Shown: one piece after another, positions 1 to 11,226 of the stretch | Position numbering within the stretch: position 1 is the first letter of the stretch | Layout: each line of letters starts with the position of its first letter | Assembly (NCBI GenBank): GCA_963693315.1 | Contig: OY856186.1 | Coordinates: 307,237,061-307,301,060 of the forward strand | Source of the DNA: Diogma glabrata | Taxonomy: Eukaryota > Arthropoda > Insecta > Diptera > Cylindrotomidae | Reading direction: 5' to 3' | Length of the DNA: 64,000 nucleotides | Position numbers and translations under genes: made by a program | The notes under the pieces: generated by a model | Database searches by the model: none | Told to the model about the DNA's origin: nothing | Seen by the model: the letters and a program-made list of their open reading frames with translations, nothing else

Positions 1-2441
1 TTTTCCTGTACACGAATCTGGCGGTACATTTTGGCGATGTCGCCAGAAAAGGCGATGATGTGTTTGCGGAACCAAAGCAGTACTGACACCAAATCTGATT
101 GGATGGTTGGACCAATCATTAGACAATCGTTTAATGATATGTGAGTCGACGTTCGAGCGGATGCATTAAATACCACCCGAAGCTTGGTGGTGGAACTTTG
201 TTCCTTCATGACGCAATGATGCGGCAAATAATAAGCAGGGTAATCCTGCATGTCACGTGTTGGTGACATATGACCCAACCGTTCATATTCATTCAAGAAC
301 TCCTGATACTCTTTATAGATTTCAGGTTTACCCAAGAGACGAGCCTCAAGTGAAAGAAATTGATGGTGTGCGGATGAATACGATGATCCGACAATATAGC
401 GTCCCTCTGGTGTTCGAGTGACGTGGGACTTATAATGTTCTTCAATGGCAATCTGTTCCTGGGACAACACGGGCTTAGGTGCGAAGGTTTCAAGCTCCCA
501 AAATTGTTTTACACGCGTTTCTAAGGTCTGAATACTGCATAGGGCAACGTGCGATTGAGGATATTTAATGATACTAATTTTAGTTTTAGTTTTGCCACAG
601 ATAACAAAACCAAGCTCGGAGTCATACAATGGCGGCCAATCAGGTAAGCAGACTGATGAGCCCTTAAATAGTTGGTGATAAATTTCCACCCCCAGCAGTA
701 GATCAATTCGATCTGGGATGTTGAACAATGGGTCGGCGAGCACGACGTCATCAGGAAGTGGTCGTGACGACACAGAGATTCGTGACGATGGAAGATCATT
801 AGTGATTCTTGGAAGTACGTAGAACTTGAGATCAGCGGAAAACTTTGTGACTCTAGACGAAATCGTAAGATAGATTTTATGCGTAAGGGTAGTGTCAACC
901 GCTCCAATTCCAGACACAACCTTGGATGTTGGGTAACGATGAGCTTGTAGCAGTTTGCAAGTGGCTTCAGTCACGAAATTCAGCGTAGAGCCGCTATCCA
1001 ACAAAGCTCTGCAAAGCAAGGACAAACCTTTATTTGCTGATGCATGTACGAGAGCGGTGCCAATAAGAAGTACCTCTTTATACTCTTCCGACGATGTTAG
1101 AGAACTTGAGTTCGATGTAACGTTTGAAATACAAAGGGCCTCAGCAATGGTTTCAGAGCCACTTGGCTCGATAGTACCGCAGTTCTGGGATGACGACAGA
1201 TTAGTCGCACGACTTCGCGAATTCATGGTGGGAGGGTTCTCCTGAGGAAAATGGAGCAACGTATGATGTTTTAGTGAACATTTACTGCAAGCAGGACGGT
1301 TGCATTGGCTGGATAGATGTCGTTCCACCAAGCAATTTCCACATAGTCGACGTTCTTTGATGAAGTAGAACCTTGACCTAGGGCTCATGCGTTCACTGGC
1401 AAACGGAGGGCACTGAGTTAAACTATGATCTCCTGAACAATACGGACATTTGGTGGTATATGGAGTGGAATCAGCAGCATTGGTTATATTAAAAGACATT
1501 GACCTTTGAGACCTTGACGGTCGAGACGAGCTTTGAGGAGCATTGGAAATTATTGCGGCCAAAACTCTGATGCGCGAACGGAGCAGTTCAACCAACTCAG
1601 TGAATGACAGGATTATATTTGGCTTCATACTCTTGATGATAAAAAGTCTAGACAAATTATCCAGACGTTGAGTCAGATGGTGAACCAATAAAAGATCCCA
1701 TTCGGTAACGCGTACCTTTAATGATTTAAGTGCACTGACATGTTTAACTGCCTTGTCAACAAAGAATTGTAGTGCCTTCGGTGAATTTTCCTGGGGGGTC
1801 CTGATATCGTAGAGTTCACGGGTGTGTAGGCGTTGAATGGAGGCTTCATTATCATAATGATCCCGCAGCGCTGCCCAGGCAATTTCATAATTTGCCGCTG
1901 TAACAGGAAGGCTCTCCACATAAGAATAAGCTGCACCAGTCCGAATACTTGAAATGAGATAGAGAAATTTCACGATAGGATCGAGAACCTTTGAATGAAT
2001 CAACTCCACGAAGACATCCCGAAACGCAAGCCACTCGGTTTCCATTCCGTTAAACGATGGCAATGTAATTTCTGGCAATCTCATTCCTACGGCCGGGGAC
2101 GGATTTGATGACGGATCGTGAAGTGATGTGTTGTGGAATGATGCTGAAGTTGCAGCATCGTCCACCCTTTTAAGGTCATGAATTTTGTCACGTAGGATCG
2201 TTTCAAACGCCAGGTAATCGTCATCAAAAAGAGCCCGATCTGCAATGAAGCTGTCATCAAGTAATTCCAACTTAGATTGCACCCCATCATATTTGCCATT
2301 TATTGATTGGATTCGATTCAACACTGATTCAACTCCACCAATTGATGAGAGTGTCGATAATTGTGCCTTTAAACTGGTTAACTGCCCTTTAAATGCTGCT
2401 CGTTGCTTTTTCAGCAACTCGATCTTTGATGCATCAGCCAT
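1..2441 (-). CDS. BEL/Pao retrotransposon Gag-Pol polyprotein, 5' part, runs off left edge
   Basis: The frame opens at ATG 2441 and stays open to base 1, about 813 codons. Read in order it shows a BEL/Pao Gag domain (DUF1759 type) at about residues 117-200, with the words LPEITLPSFNG and YEIAWAALRDHYDN. Three Cys/His zinc knuckles follow: CPYC...C near residue 331, CGNC...C near 373, then CSKC. A retropepsin of the A17 type has its active site LLDSGS near residue 482. The start of the reverse transcriptase lies near residues 705-813, with LRVVFNASA and DIAKMYRQIRV, both typical of Pao elements. The RT catalytic part, RNase H and integrase lie beyond the window. No stop or frameshift is visible, so the copy may be intact. 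Shorter frames on both strands here are shadows of this one. Family assignment is firm; completeness cannot be judged. Confidence 0.92.
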   Translation of the reverse strand, partial: MADASKIELLKKQRAAFKGQLTSLKAQLSTLSSIGGVESVLNRIQSINGKYDGVQSKLELLDDSFIADRALFDDDYLAFETILRDKIHDLKRVDDAATSASFHNTSLHDPSSNPSPAVGMRLPEITLPSFNGMETEWLAFRDVFVELIHSKVLDPIVKFLYLISSIRTGAAYSYVESLPVTAANYEIAWAALRDHYDNEASIQRLHTRELYDIRTPQENSPKALQFFVDKAVKHVSALKSLKVRVTEWDLLLVHHLTQRLDNLSRLFIIKSMKPNIILSFTELVELLRSRIRVLAAIISNAPQSSSRPSRSQRSMSFNITNAADSTPYTTKCPYCSGDHSLTQCPPFASERMSPRSRFYFIKERRLCGNCLVERHLSSQCNRPACSKCSLKHHTLLHFPQENPPTMNSRSRATNLSSSQNCGTIEPSGSETIAEALCISNVTSNSSSLTSSEEYKEVLLIGTALVHASANKGLSLLCRALLDSGSTLNFVTEATCKLLQAHRYPTSKVVSGIGAVDTTLTHKIYLTISSRVTKFSADLKFYVLPRITNDLPSSRISVSSRPLPDDVVLADPLFNIPDRIDLLLGVEIYHQLFKGSSVCLPDWPPLYDSELGFVICGKTKTKISIIKYPQSHVALCSIQTLETRVKQFWELETFAPKPVLSQEQIAIEEHYKSHVTRTPEGRYIVGSSYSSAHHQFLSLEARLLGKPEIYKEYQEFLNEYERLGHMSPTRDMQDYPAYYLPHHCVMKEQSSTTKLRVVFNASARTSTHISLNDCLMIGPTIQSDLVSVLLWFRKHIIAFSGDIAKMYRQIRVQE

Positions 2442-2699
2442 TTTCACAAAGGGAGAAACTACGAGGAGAAGTTATGAACACTACTGACTGACTGGTAACT
2501 GGAATCGTCAATGTTCAACAAAGTTCACTGCCACCACACAGAAGTCTAACGCGTAAAATTTAGCGAGAGGCAATTCACAAGGTTATAATCAATGTATAAT
2601 TATTAAGTTTCTAAAATATATATGTTCAATAAACCAAGGAAGAACTACAAAAGATATTATATATAAATTAATACTAAAATTTGAATACCTGCTTCCAAG

Positions 2700-2717
2700 A
2701 TCCGGCTCGAAGGACCA
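2700..2717 (-). other. Primer binding site of the BEL/Pao element (tRNA-Tyr type)
   Basis: On the minus strand the site begins TGGTCCTTCGAGCCGGAT. This is complementary to the 3' end of insect tRNA-Tyr with its added CCA (recalled, not searched). It lies about 260 bases upstream of the Gag start. A three-base spacer separates it from a possible LTR end (CA on the minus strand at 2721). Confidence 0.7.
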
Positions 2718-2720
2718 ATA

Positions 2721-3988
2721 TGATGGCGCCTCTGGCATGGCAGTGGACTGTAGTTAAATTTTCTGCGACGTTAAAATGAAAAGCCAGGGGGTCAACATAC
2801 TGGTCAATAATTACTATGATGATCGGTGATGATGGATGATTGACGATAAATACGTAATTTGTGCCAAACAAGTATATGACGACCAATGATGATTAAATAA
2901 ACATACGTTGGTATGATTGTGCCTAATACGGCGTACGATGGATAATACTAAGCAATATTGATTATATGCACATACGAAATAATATTAGTAGCACTGATAA
3001 TTATATTGGTGTAATGAAGATGTTACGGTGTAATTAATAACAGTGCTGACCATGTGCACAGGCGATGACAAATATTAGTAACAATGGTGATATAATTTGA
3101 TAAAATGACGATATAGAGAGGCAATTCGCACCAATGCTGATCATATGCACATGCATTGAGTAAATATTAGTAGCATTGATAATTATATTTGATGCAATGA
3201 CGATGTAACGATGTAGGTAGTAGCAGTGCTGATCATGTTCACATGCGATGACAAATATCAGTAACAGTGGCGATGAAATGACGATGTAGAGATGTAATTC
3301 GTACCAATGCTGATCATATGCACATACGTTGAATAAATATTAATAGCACTGATAATTATATTTGATGCAATGACGATGTAACGATGTAGTTAGTAGCAGT
3401 GCTGATCATGTGCACATGCGATGACAAATATTGGTAACATTGGCGATGAAATGACGATGTAGAGATGTAATTCGTACCAATGCTGATCATATGCACATAC
3501 GTTGAATAAATATTAATAGCACTGATAATTATATTTGATGCAATGACGATGTAACGATGTAGTTAGTAGCAGTGCTGATCATGTGCACATGCGATGACAA
3601 ATATTAGTAACATTGGCGATGAAATGACGATGTAGAGATGTAATTCGTACCAATGCTGATCATATGCACATACGTTGAATAAATATTAATAGCACTGATA
3701 ATTATATTTGATGCAATGACGATGTAACGATGTAATTAGTAACGGCGTCTATTAATTCAAAGCGTCTACTAATGAAATTGAACAAACTAATGCCTCCGTG
3801 CCTAAAATGGCAAAAAACAAAACATTAGTGAGGTTATATATTTGTAGGTTGACGACACTGTGCCCAGCAACGAGTATTAATGAAATTTCAACCACGAAAA
3901 ATCTTGGTTCAGCACTATATTAATGTTGCCTTCAACAAGTCTCTTTATATTATCATAATGGCGGCGATAATGTGGTGTGCCTGTGACA
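2721..3988 (-). repeat. Probable 5' LTR of the BEL/Pao element
   Basis: The 3' end (2721) is placed by the adjacent primer site. The 5' end (3988) is a guess from the terminal word TGTCACAGGCACACC on the minus strand, which would give TG...CA ends and about 1.27 kb. The partner LTR is outside the window, so neither boundary can be tested here. Most of the stretch is the tandem array listed separately. Confidence 0.42.
2945..3740. repeat. Tandem array, 173-bp dimeric units (about 86-bp half units)
   Basis: The word gatgtaacgatgta recurs at 3202, 3375, 3548 and 3721, exactly 173 bases apart. Each unit contains two related halves, marked by gtgctgatcatgtgcacatg and atgctgatcatatgcacata. The left copies are more diverged than the central ones. 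The array lies inside the probable BEL/Pao LTR, so it may be a repeated U3/enhancer block. An unrelated satellite is the alternative. Confidence 0.9.
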
Positions 3989-4086
3989 TTTAGTCGATGT
4001 AGGTAACTATATTATGTCTATCTCAACCCCAAATCCAAGTCGGAAAAACTCACACAAATTAAAATCACAAACAATCTAATCTTTAA

Positions 4087-4390
4087 AATTAAAATGCAAT
4101 ATTTAAAAATATACTTTTTACTGTTTATTTTTAAATTTATTTATAATAATAAAACTTCCTTATAGTAACAATTTGATTTTTATTTTTTATTTTAAAGAAT
4201 ATCGATTTCGACTTACGTCATCCTCAGTTCTTAAATTATTATTGAAGAACTGAGGATGACGTAAGTCGAAATCGATATTCTTTAAAATAAAAAATAAAAA
4301 TCAAATTGTTACTATAAGGAAGTTTTATTATTATAAATAAATTTAAAAATAAACAGTAAAAAGTATATTTTTAAATATTGCATTTTAATT
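4087..4390. repeat. Perfect 146-bp inverted repeat with 12-base spacer
   Basis: Arms 4087-4232 and 4245-4390 are exact reverse complements at every position checked; the spacer 4233-4244 is aaattattattg. No coding sequence lies inside. The word aatctaatcttta occurs on both sides, at 4073-4085 and 4449-4461. This could be a fold-back transposon, a recent palindromic duplication, or an assembly artefact from a snap-back molecule. Confidence 0.97.
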
Positions 4391-4990
4391 CAAAAGTGAC
4401 AAAAGCACACAAACAGTGAATAATATGGAAAACCATAATAACACATATAATCTAATCTTTATTCTTGCTTTTTACTTTAATTAATTATTAGTAAACATGT
4501 TAAACATTTAGTTAACAAAAGTTATATAAACATCGAAGCAAGATCACAAACAAAATATATGACCATTAAACTTAAATTCCAAACGAAGAAGAGCCTCAAC
4601 AAACCTAAACGCTAACATAATATAGGCTCCAAAATCACACCTTTGTGTGTCGGCAGAGCCACCCGTTTCCAACACTGCAATCATCAAACTGTATTATCGA
4701 CACAAAACTGCCAAATTGTGCTTAGTTGTGAAAACGCGTACTCAACCGCTGAAGGCTCAATGTCAAAATGACATTTCTTTACAATAACATTATTCCAAAA
4801 CAACAAGGTAAAAATACTTGATCAAATGACAAATAAGAAAATGATTAATAGCTTTTTTTTCTTACAGTGAATGATTCCAATTGAAGACAACGTTAAGAAC
4901 CCAAATATGTCCACGAAGGATCGCAGACATTGTAAGTTTGAAATAACTTAAAATCTTATTTATACTTGCAGGTGAACAAAATGTCCAGCG
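4391..4990. other. Non-repetitive A+T-rich stretch with weak splice-like signals
   Basis: No long reading frame is present. On the plus strand a possible 60-base intron runs 4808-4867: the donor follows aacaag and the acceptor is a T-rich tract ending ttacag. A possible 64-base exon follows (4868-4931), then a donor-like gtaagt at 4932 and an acceptor-like ttgcag ending at 4971. The second intron would be only 40 bases, unusually short. A small transcribed locus is possible but unproven. Confidence 0.25.
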
Positions 4991-5215
4991 TTAACAACCA
5001 CCATGACCACAGTGAAAACCATGACCACCATGACCACCGTTACCACCATGACCACCATTACCACCATGACCACCATACCCACCATGACCACCATGACCAC
5101 AATGAACACCGTGACCACCATGACCACCATGACCACCATGACCACCGTGACCACCATGACCACCGTGACCACCATGAACACCATGACCACCGTGACCAAA
5201 ATGACCACCATCTAC
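4991..5215. repeat. 9-bp minisatellite (unit like tgaccacca)
   Basis: About two dozen imperfect 9-base units fill this stretch. Because the unit length is a multiple of three and stop-free in several frames, both strands carry long low-complexity frames. The plus strand has a His/Asp-rich frame of 99 codons (4966-5265) starting MQVNKMSSVNN. The minus strand has a Gly/His-rich frame of 83 codons (4991-5242) without a signal peptide. Neither shows a recognisable domain. I call the repeat and not a gene; the plus frame sits just after a splice-acceptor-like site. Confidence 0.88.
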
Positions 5216-5269
5216 AATCGACACATCCACCTCATATAACATTTAGTACGAGACTGAATAAGTGAATAA

Positions 5270-6319
5270 AAAATATAATATAATAACAAATGAACAAATA
5301 AATGATTTGACATTTATATGTGTGTCATAATCGAATTGTATCGTATATTTGCCGAATATTGAATTCGTTTTTTATACTTCCGTTGCAAAATTCTCATAAC
5401 GCGCCTAAAGAAGTTTTACTTCAATAAAAAAAAAACTTAACTTAAATTTGTTGAAGGTGGTCCTCCCTTGTTATTCTGCTTTTTGTTTTGTCTAGACTAT
5501 TTCTGACTGGTATATTCATTTATGGCAACCACTCGGCTATTGTCAATTCATTCTTCAAATCCAATAGTTCAAACGAATACTTTTCCGTACTACTCAAAAT
5601 GCTTTTTGTGTAACTATTTCGTAAACCACCGTTTATTTACTTGTACCTTGATCTCAAAATCCTTCCTTCAAGCCACTATCCAAGTTCCAGCAGATACTAA
5701 AATAAACAACACCTGCCAATATTTGTTTGTAAATCTTTGTGTCTCTTGTTCATTAGCAACGACAATATTCTACATGAAAGCAAAGAAAAAAGAATACTTT
5801 CAAAAATGCTGTTTGTGTACACTTTAGAACATCTTGTAGTTAAATTTAGTTGTAATAATATTTAGTTTAATAGTTCTTCCTTTTTCCTTGAAAACACTCG
5901 TTACTCTTTTTGTATGTGGTTTCCCCTTTGTTGTTTTTTTCTAGAAGAAAATGCCTTCAGTTAGGTTATGTACACAGTACACTAACCAGTAATTTATAAA
6001 AAAAGTCCGAGCGGCAGGATATCCACTTGAAATAGCTAGATTTCTTTGCCAATAAGGTTTGTGAATTACTACAATTGAATGTATCAAATTAGTTGAATTT
6101 CAAACAAACATTAAATACAAATAGAACTAACAATTCTTTTTAAAAAATATATTTGTGAACAAATGGAAATGAATGCAAAATTAATTAAAATAGAAATAAA
6201 ATTAACTAAAATTATATGAAATCTACCTAAAAAAATTAATTACCGCCACTGAGGTAAAGTACAAGATTTTTTTTGTTGTTTTTTGTAGAAAGTTTCAAAT
6301 TTTCACCGAAAACATTTGA
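5270..6319. other. A+T-rich stretch, nothing recognised
   Basis: No domain, RNA gene or clear repeat was recognised. A 101-codon plus-strand frame at 5522-5827 has no recognisable similarity and ordinary low-complexity composition, and I do not call it. Confidence 0.5.
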
Positions 6320-6323
6320 AACA

Positions 6324-7584
6324 TCTTGCAGAACTTGGACCTTTTTCCACTAATTTTATACGAATTCTCACATATATAAAAAAAACAAGAAATTAAACGG
6401 TTTTGTCCTAGGGACGGATGAAGATTTGGGAATCTCTTATTAATGGTTTACCTAGCCAATCATATTAATCACTAAACAAATATGGAATCTCTGAATATAT
6501 CAAAAAAAATATATATGAATACCTTAATTTAGGTTGTGTTGAGGGAGGTCCCCAAAGAAAAGATGTTGACATTAATCCTTCATAAAAATCGGGTATCATC
6601 GGCGTTCACCCAACTGATTCTTCTTTTATAATTTGACCTGCAGCAAGTTGTATATGTATATTATCGAGATCATTGGCATTCATCCAACTGATTCTTCTTT
6701 TATAATTTGATCTGCAGCAAGATGTATATGTATATTATCGAGATCATTGGCATTCATCCAACTGATCCTTCTTTGATATTGAGTAAAAGAAAATCTGCTT
6801 TGATGACACTATAATTGTAATACGGTGTTCATTACCAAATGTTCAATTACTTCTTTGTACACTGATCATAAAATCACGAAAAATCACTTTAATAACAATA
6901 TTGGTATATCCAGTTTTTTTAATAAACTTTTTATTTTCAATTTTCTTTTATTTTACAAACGAAATTTATAGTGTATGGTTTTTCTAGAACTCACCATCGA
7001 ATTTTTATTTATTTTTTTAACTATGTTAATTTTATTTATTTTCTTTAACAACTCCAGAAAAATTTATTATAGTTTTCTTTCGTAAAAGAAAAAAACAAAT
7101 ATCGAAACAATAATACTTTTTTGATAATTTTAAACTTCGACTGAATTCAAAATACATGGCCAACATGGCATTTACAATCACATTTTCTTTTTGTAAACAA
7201 TTAATTTGTAAAACTATATAGTTTTGTACTTTGAAATTTAATGAGTAAAATGTTCACTCATTAAAATTTAAACATGGAATGAATTTTTAAAAAAATGTGT
7301 TTTAGTTTGTTACATCTTCCGATGTCAAAACAAATCGTGTAATACTGAAAATTCAGCAAAGATTAGCAACGACATCTGTTCGTTAGAATTGGAAATAAAA
7401 TTGAGTACGTTCGTTTGCTTTTTATAGTATATTCGAAATTTAACTAGCAGTTAAGTATTAGAAAATTTTGAAATTATTATTAATGTAAAAATGAACGGAA
7501 ACCAATGAAATATATTTTTATTGAATTAGAAAACGAAGATGAATTTGGTTTTATTATTGTTTTGCGAATATTGCGAACGTTACA
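6324..7584 (-). repeat. 3' LTR of the gypsy element
   Basis: Matches 15285-16545 with a constant offset of 8961 bases. On the minus strand it begins TGTAACGTTCGC. The other end is placed by the shared word tcttgcag; a TG...CA reading would put it three bases further in (6327). It contains about 2.3 tandem copies of a 74-base unit (caactgat at 6611, 6685 and 6759). Confidence 0.93.
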
Positions 7585-7908
7585 CCATGAATTCAAGGTA
7601 AAAACCAAGATTTTTACTCTTGAAATCACAAAAACGTCGCCAACCCCTCCATGACAGAAAACCACCGAACTACTTCCACCTATTAAACTGTATCTGGGAT
7701 CGAGATACCCACAGTCACTGGCGTCAAGACCGATGACCGGTTCCAACACTCATGAGGTCTTTAGGAACTTCACTGAGTATTGAGACCGACCATCCATCCG
7801 AACGTCAGCACCATGGACACCCCGATACAACCAGTAAGTATGACCTGAAGATGTGAACCCCAGAGACGACAATCAGCCAGAGGAACAACCCTACCTAACG
7901 AAAAGACA

Positions 7909-10900
7909 TCATTCCCTGATGTCTTTCGCGTGATGGACTCCAAGATTCTTACCGCTCATATCTATGCACTCGTAGAGTACATTTCCAATCTTAGTCTTAA
8001 TCATTGCAGGTAAGAACTTTGGAGCCAATTTTGCCGAGAATTTTTTTGTAGCGTCACTCAAATGATGTTGCCGTACAAACACACGTTGTTGTGGTTGAAA
8101 AGTCCGTAGTTTAGATCGCAGGTTGTACTGATGTTACGATTTCTTAAAAGCTGCTTTTAAATTTTCCTGAACCCGGTTCCTGAGCAGAGTCAAATGATCA
8201 GAGCGTTTTAATTCCTCACCAGCATCTTCACCAAGCTGGTGTAGTGATCTCAACAATTGGTAAGTATTTCCATCCGATATTGGATGTTGACCAAATAATA
8301 AATAGTACGGTGAGTACTTGGTAGCTGAATGTACTGCAGCCCGCAGTGCATATGCGATTTCACCAATTTGTGAATCCCACTTGGTATGTTGACCTTTTAT
8401 GAACGCTCGAATTGCTGCTAGAACTGACCTATTGACCCGCTCTGACGCGTTGCTTTGAGGACTATAGACACCGGTCCTAATGTGTTTAATGCCGAAATCT
8501 GACAAAAGACTTTGAAAGTTCCTACTAGTGAACTGTTTGCCATTGTCACTGTGTAGAAACTCTGGCACCCCATATGTAAGAAACACTTCATTCCTTAGAA
8601 AAGCATTCACCTTCGGTGAAGTTGCGTTTCTAAGTGGTTTCAGTAGTACAAACTTCGTAGCATGATCCAGAACTATCAATAACACCGTATTCCCAAGTGT
8701 AGAACGAGGGTACGGTCCCAAAAAATCTATATAGACTCTCTGCCATGGACGTGCTGTTTCGAATTGATATTGCATCGGAGGACGCAATATCTGATTCGTG
8801 GCTTTTGTTTGTGTACATGTGTCGCAGGACACAACATAGTTGTGTACCTGTGACGCCATGCCCGGCCAATAATAAAGACGTCGAAGTAATTCTAAAGTCT
8901 TTTTAACACCTCCATGAGCAGCAGTACTATCATCATGATGTTTCTGAATCATGTTGGAAGTCATCGGTTTTGGTACCCAGAGTTTCCACACAGGAACATC
9001 GTTGGGTATTGCATCAGGTCTTGGCTCAATACGTATGTATAGCTTATCATCCACGACTTTAACTGATGGAAAGTCCTTAGGAGATGATTGAACTTTAGCT
9101 ATCATATCCGTATATTCGTTGTGCCGATAACCTTCATTGTCGATTTTAATGTCGTTAATGTGATGTGTTAATGCTTCCGTCAATTCTTCATGTGTATCGT
9201 CATAAAGACGAGATAGAGCATCAGGGACTATATTTTGGGTACCTTTTTGGTGGACAATGGTAAAATCCATATGTTGGAGTTTTAGGCTCCACCTAGCCAG
9301 ACGACCACTCAAGTCTTTCTGTGACATAAGCCACTTCAGACTTGAGTGATCAGTCACAATTGTGAATCGGTGACCTTCAACATAGCCCCTGAATTTCTTC
9401 ACACTCAGAATTGCCGCAAGACATTCAAGCTCAGAAACCGAATAATTTCTCTGAGCTTTATTAAGTTTTTTCGACATGAAGGCTATCGGACACTCTTGTC
9501 CGTCTTCGTCGATCTGATACAGTACACTACCTATCCCTGTCAGACTCGCATCGCATCTAATAAAGAACTCTTTATTATAATCAGGGTTAATTAATACTGG
9601 TGCTGTAGTCAGCAATCGTTTTAAATTTTCGAAAGCAGCTTGCGCTTCCAATGTCCATTTCAATTTCCCAGAACTTTTCTTTAATAAATCTGTAATTGGT
9701 GATACCACGCTTGCATAGTTTGGTATGAAACGTTGGTACCAACCGGCCATTCCCAATAGTCTACGTATTTGTTTTACTGTAGATGGAGCTGGATACTCTG
9801 CTACAGCTCTTACTTTATCAGGGTCTGTTCGAAGACCATCTTCACCAACCAAAAATCCCAAGTATTTCACCTCTCTCAGAACAAATTTACTTTTCTTGAG
9901 GTTTATTGTTAACCCAGCCGCTCTTAACAATGAAGAGACTTTGGACAGCAATTCCATATGTCCCTGGAACGTGGAAGAGACTACCAATAGATCATCTAAA
10001 TAAACAAAGACATTTTCGTGATATTGATGTGGTATCACTTTGTGCATTAGCCGACACATTGTCTGGGGAGCATTGCACAATCCAAAGGGCATAACCCGGA
10101 ATTGATACAATGGACGACCAGGCACTGTGAAGGCTGTCTTGTCTCTAGATGCTTCTGCCAGAGGAATCTGCCAGAAAGGATCTTTGAGATCAATACTTGA
10201 AATGTACTTTGTGCTATTTAGACGACCTAGTAAGCCATCAATCAAGGGAAGTGGGTAAGCGTCCTTTTTCGTTAGTGAATTGACACGACGGCTATCAATA
10301 CATAATCTGTTTTTACCAGATTCTTTTTGTACCAAAACCACTGGCGAGCACCAAGAACTGTTACTCTCTTCGATCACGCCCATTTGAAGCATTCGGTCGA
10401 GTTCGGCATAAACCTTTAGTTGAACAGCCGGCGATGTGGGATAATGCCTCTGTTTAACAGGTGCACTATCACCAACATCGATGACATGTTCAACCAAAGA
10501 AGTCTTTCCGAGTCCAGACACTTCAAATGACGGGAAAGAATCCTTGATCATATCCAGTTCTCGTTGCTGGTCAGTGGTGAGGTTATGTATATTTAAATTT
10601 TGTGGCTCTGTACGAGTCAGTTCACTAACAAAAGAAGGAACAATACCAAATTTCTCCCAGAAATCTATGCCCAGGTAGAGCTCTTCTCGTAATCCAGGGA
10701 CAATATGAAACCGCATTGGTTTAGTGGAGCCATTCACAGTTATTGGAATTTCGATGTAACCCAAAATTTTTGTTGCAGTACCATCTGCCGTACGAATACA
10801 CGAAGTGTATTTACGGTAGGTTGTACCTGCTGATTCCAATAATTCCAAGGAATTTCTTCCAAGTATTGTGATTGACGCTCCACTATCCAATAATCCTGAA

Positions 10901-11226
10901 ATGTGTTTGTCCAAAATCTTAATTGTTAATCGCGGCCGAGGATCCTTTGTGTCTGAAAGGATAGATGAAACACAAGCTTTGCGAAATAATTTCCTCATCC
11001 TCCAATATCTAATGTTGCGTTCAAGACGTCTAAAATATGTGTGATGTAATGATGGGAAATTAAATGTACTAGGTGATTTTATTCTGTTTTCCTTGGTGGT
11101 GGATCGTTCTGCGTTCCTACATCTCTCGTCGATTTCTTCGGGCTCACTGGATGTTGAACCGAGGGTACCATCCCCGAAGCATGTACTCTCGGACGGTAGT
11201 TTACCGACGGGTGACAATATGAACAA
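7909..11226 (-). pseudogene. Gypsy Pol: protease, reverse transcriptase, RNase H, integrase (one nonsense codon)
   Basis: The open part runs from the first ATG at 11226 to a stop at 8134 (1030 codons). Visible in order: retropepsin LLDSGASITILG (residues 112-123), RT with LCIDSRRVN and the catalytic YLDD near residue 410, RNase H with DASLTGIGSVL near 558, an integrase zinc-binding region near 765-805 (YYWPGM...CDTC), and an integrase core with D in VYIDFLG (~834), D in HSDNG (~893) and E in SERVNRS (~929). The D-D-E spacing is as expected. After the TAA at 8134 the same frame continues with the usual integrase C-terminal region (KLAPKFLPA..., HHAKDIRE) to a natural stop at 7909, so the copy has one nonsense mutation. 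The frame overlaps gag by about 148 bases in the -1 frame, as expected for frameshift expression. Confidence 0.93.

Noticed and set aside
955..1245. 96-codon plus-strand frame
   Set aside because: Lies opposite the BEL/Pao protease and zinc-knuckle region, which has clear motifs on the minus strand.
4960..5242. Gly/His-rich and Val/Met-rich minus-strand frames
   Set aside because: They are mirror readings of the 9-base minisatellite; no signal peptide as expected for Gly-rich secreted peptides.
5522..5827. 101-codon plus-strand frame with several Cys residues
   Set aside because: No domain, no signal peptide, no neighbouring gene signals, and a length expected by chance in a window this size.
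7480..7749. 89-codon minus-strand frame
   Set aside because: Spans the inner end of the 3' LTR and the stretch after pol; no similarity seen.
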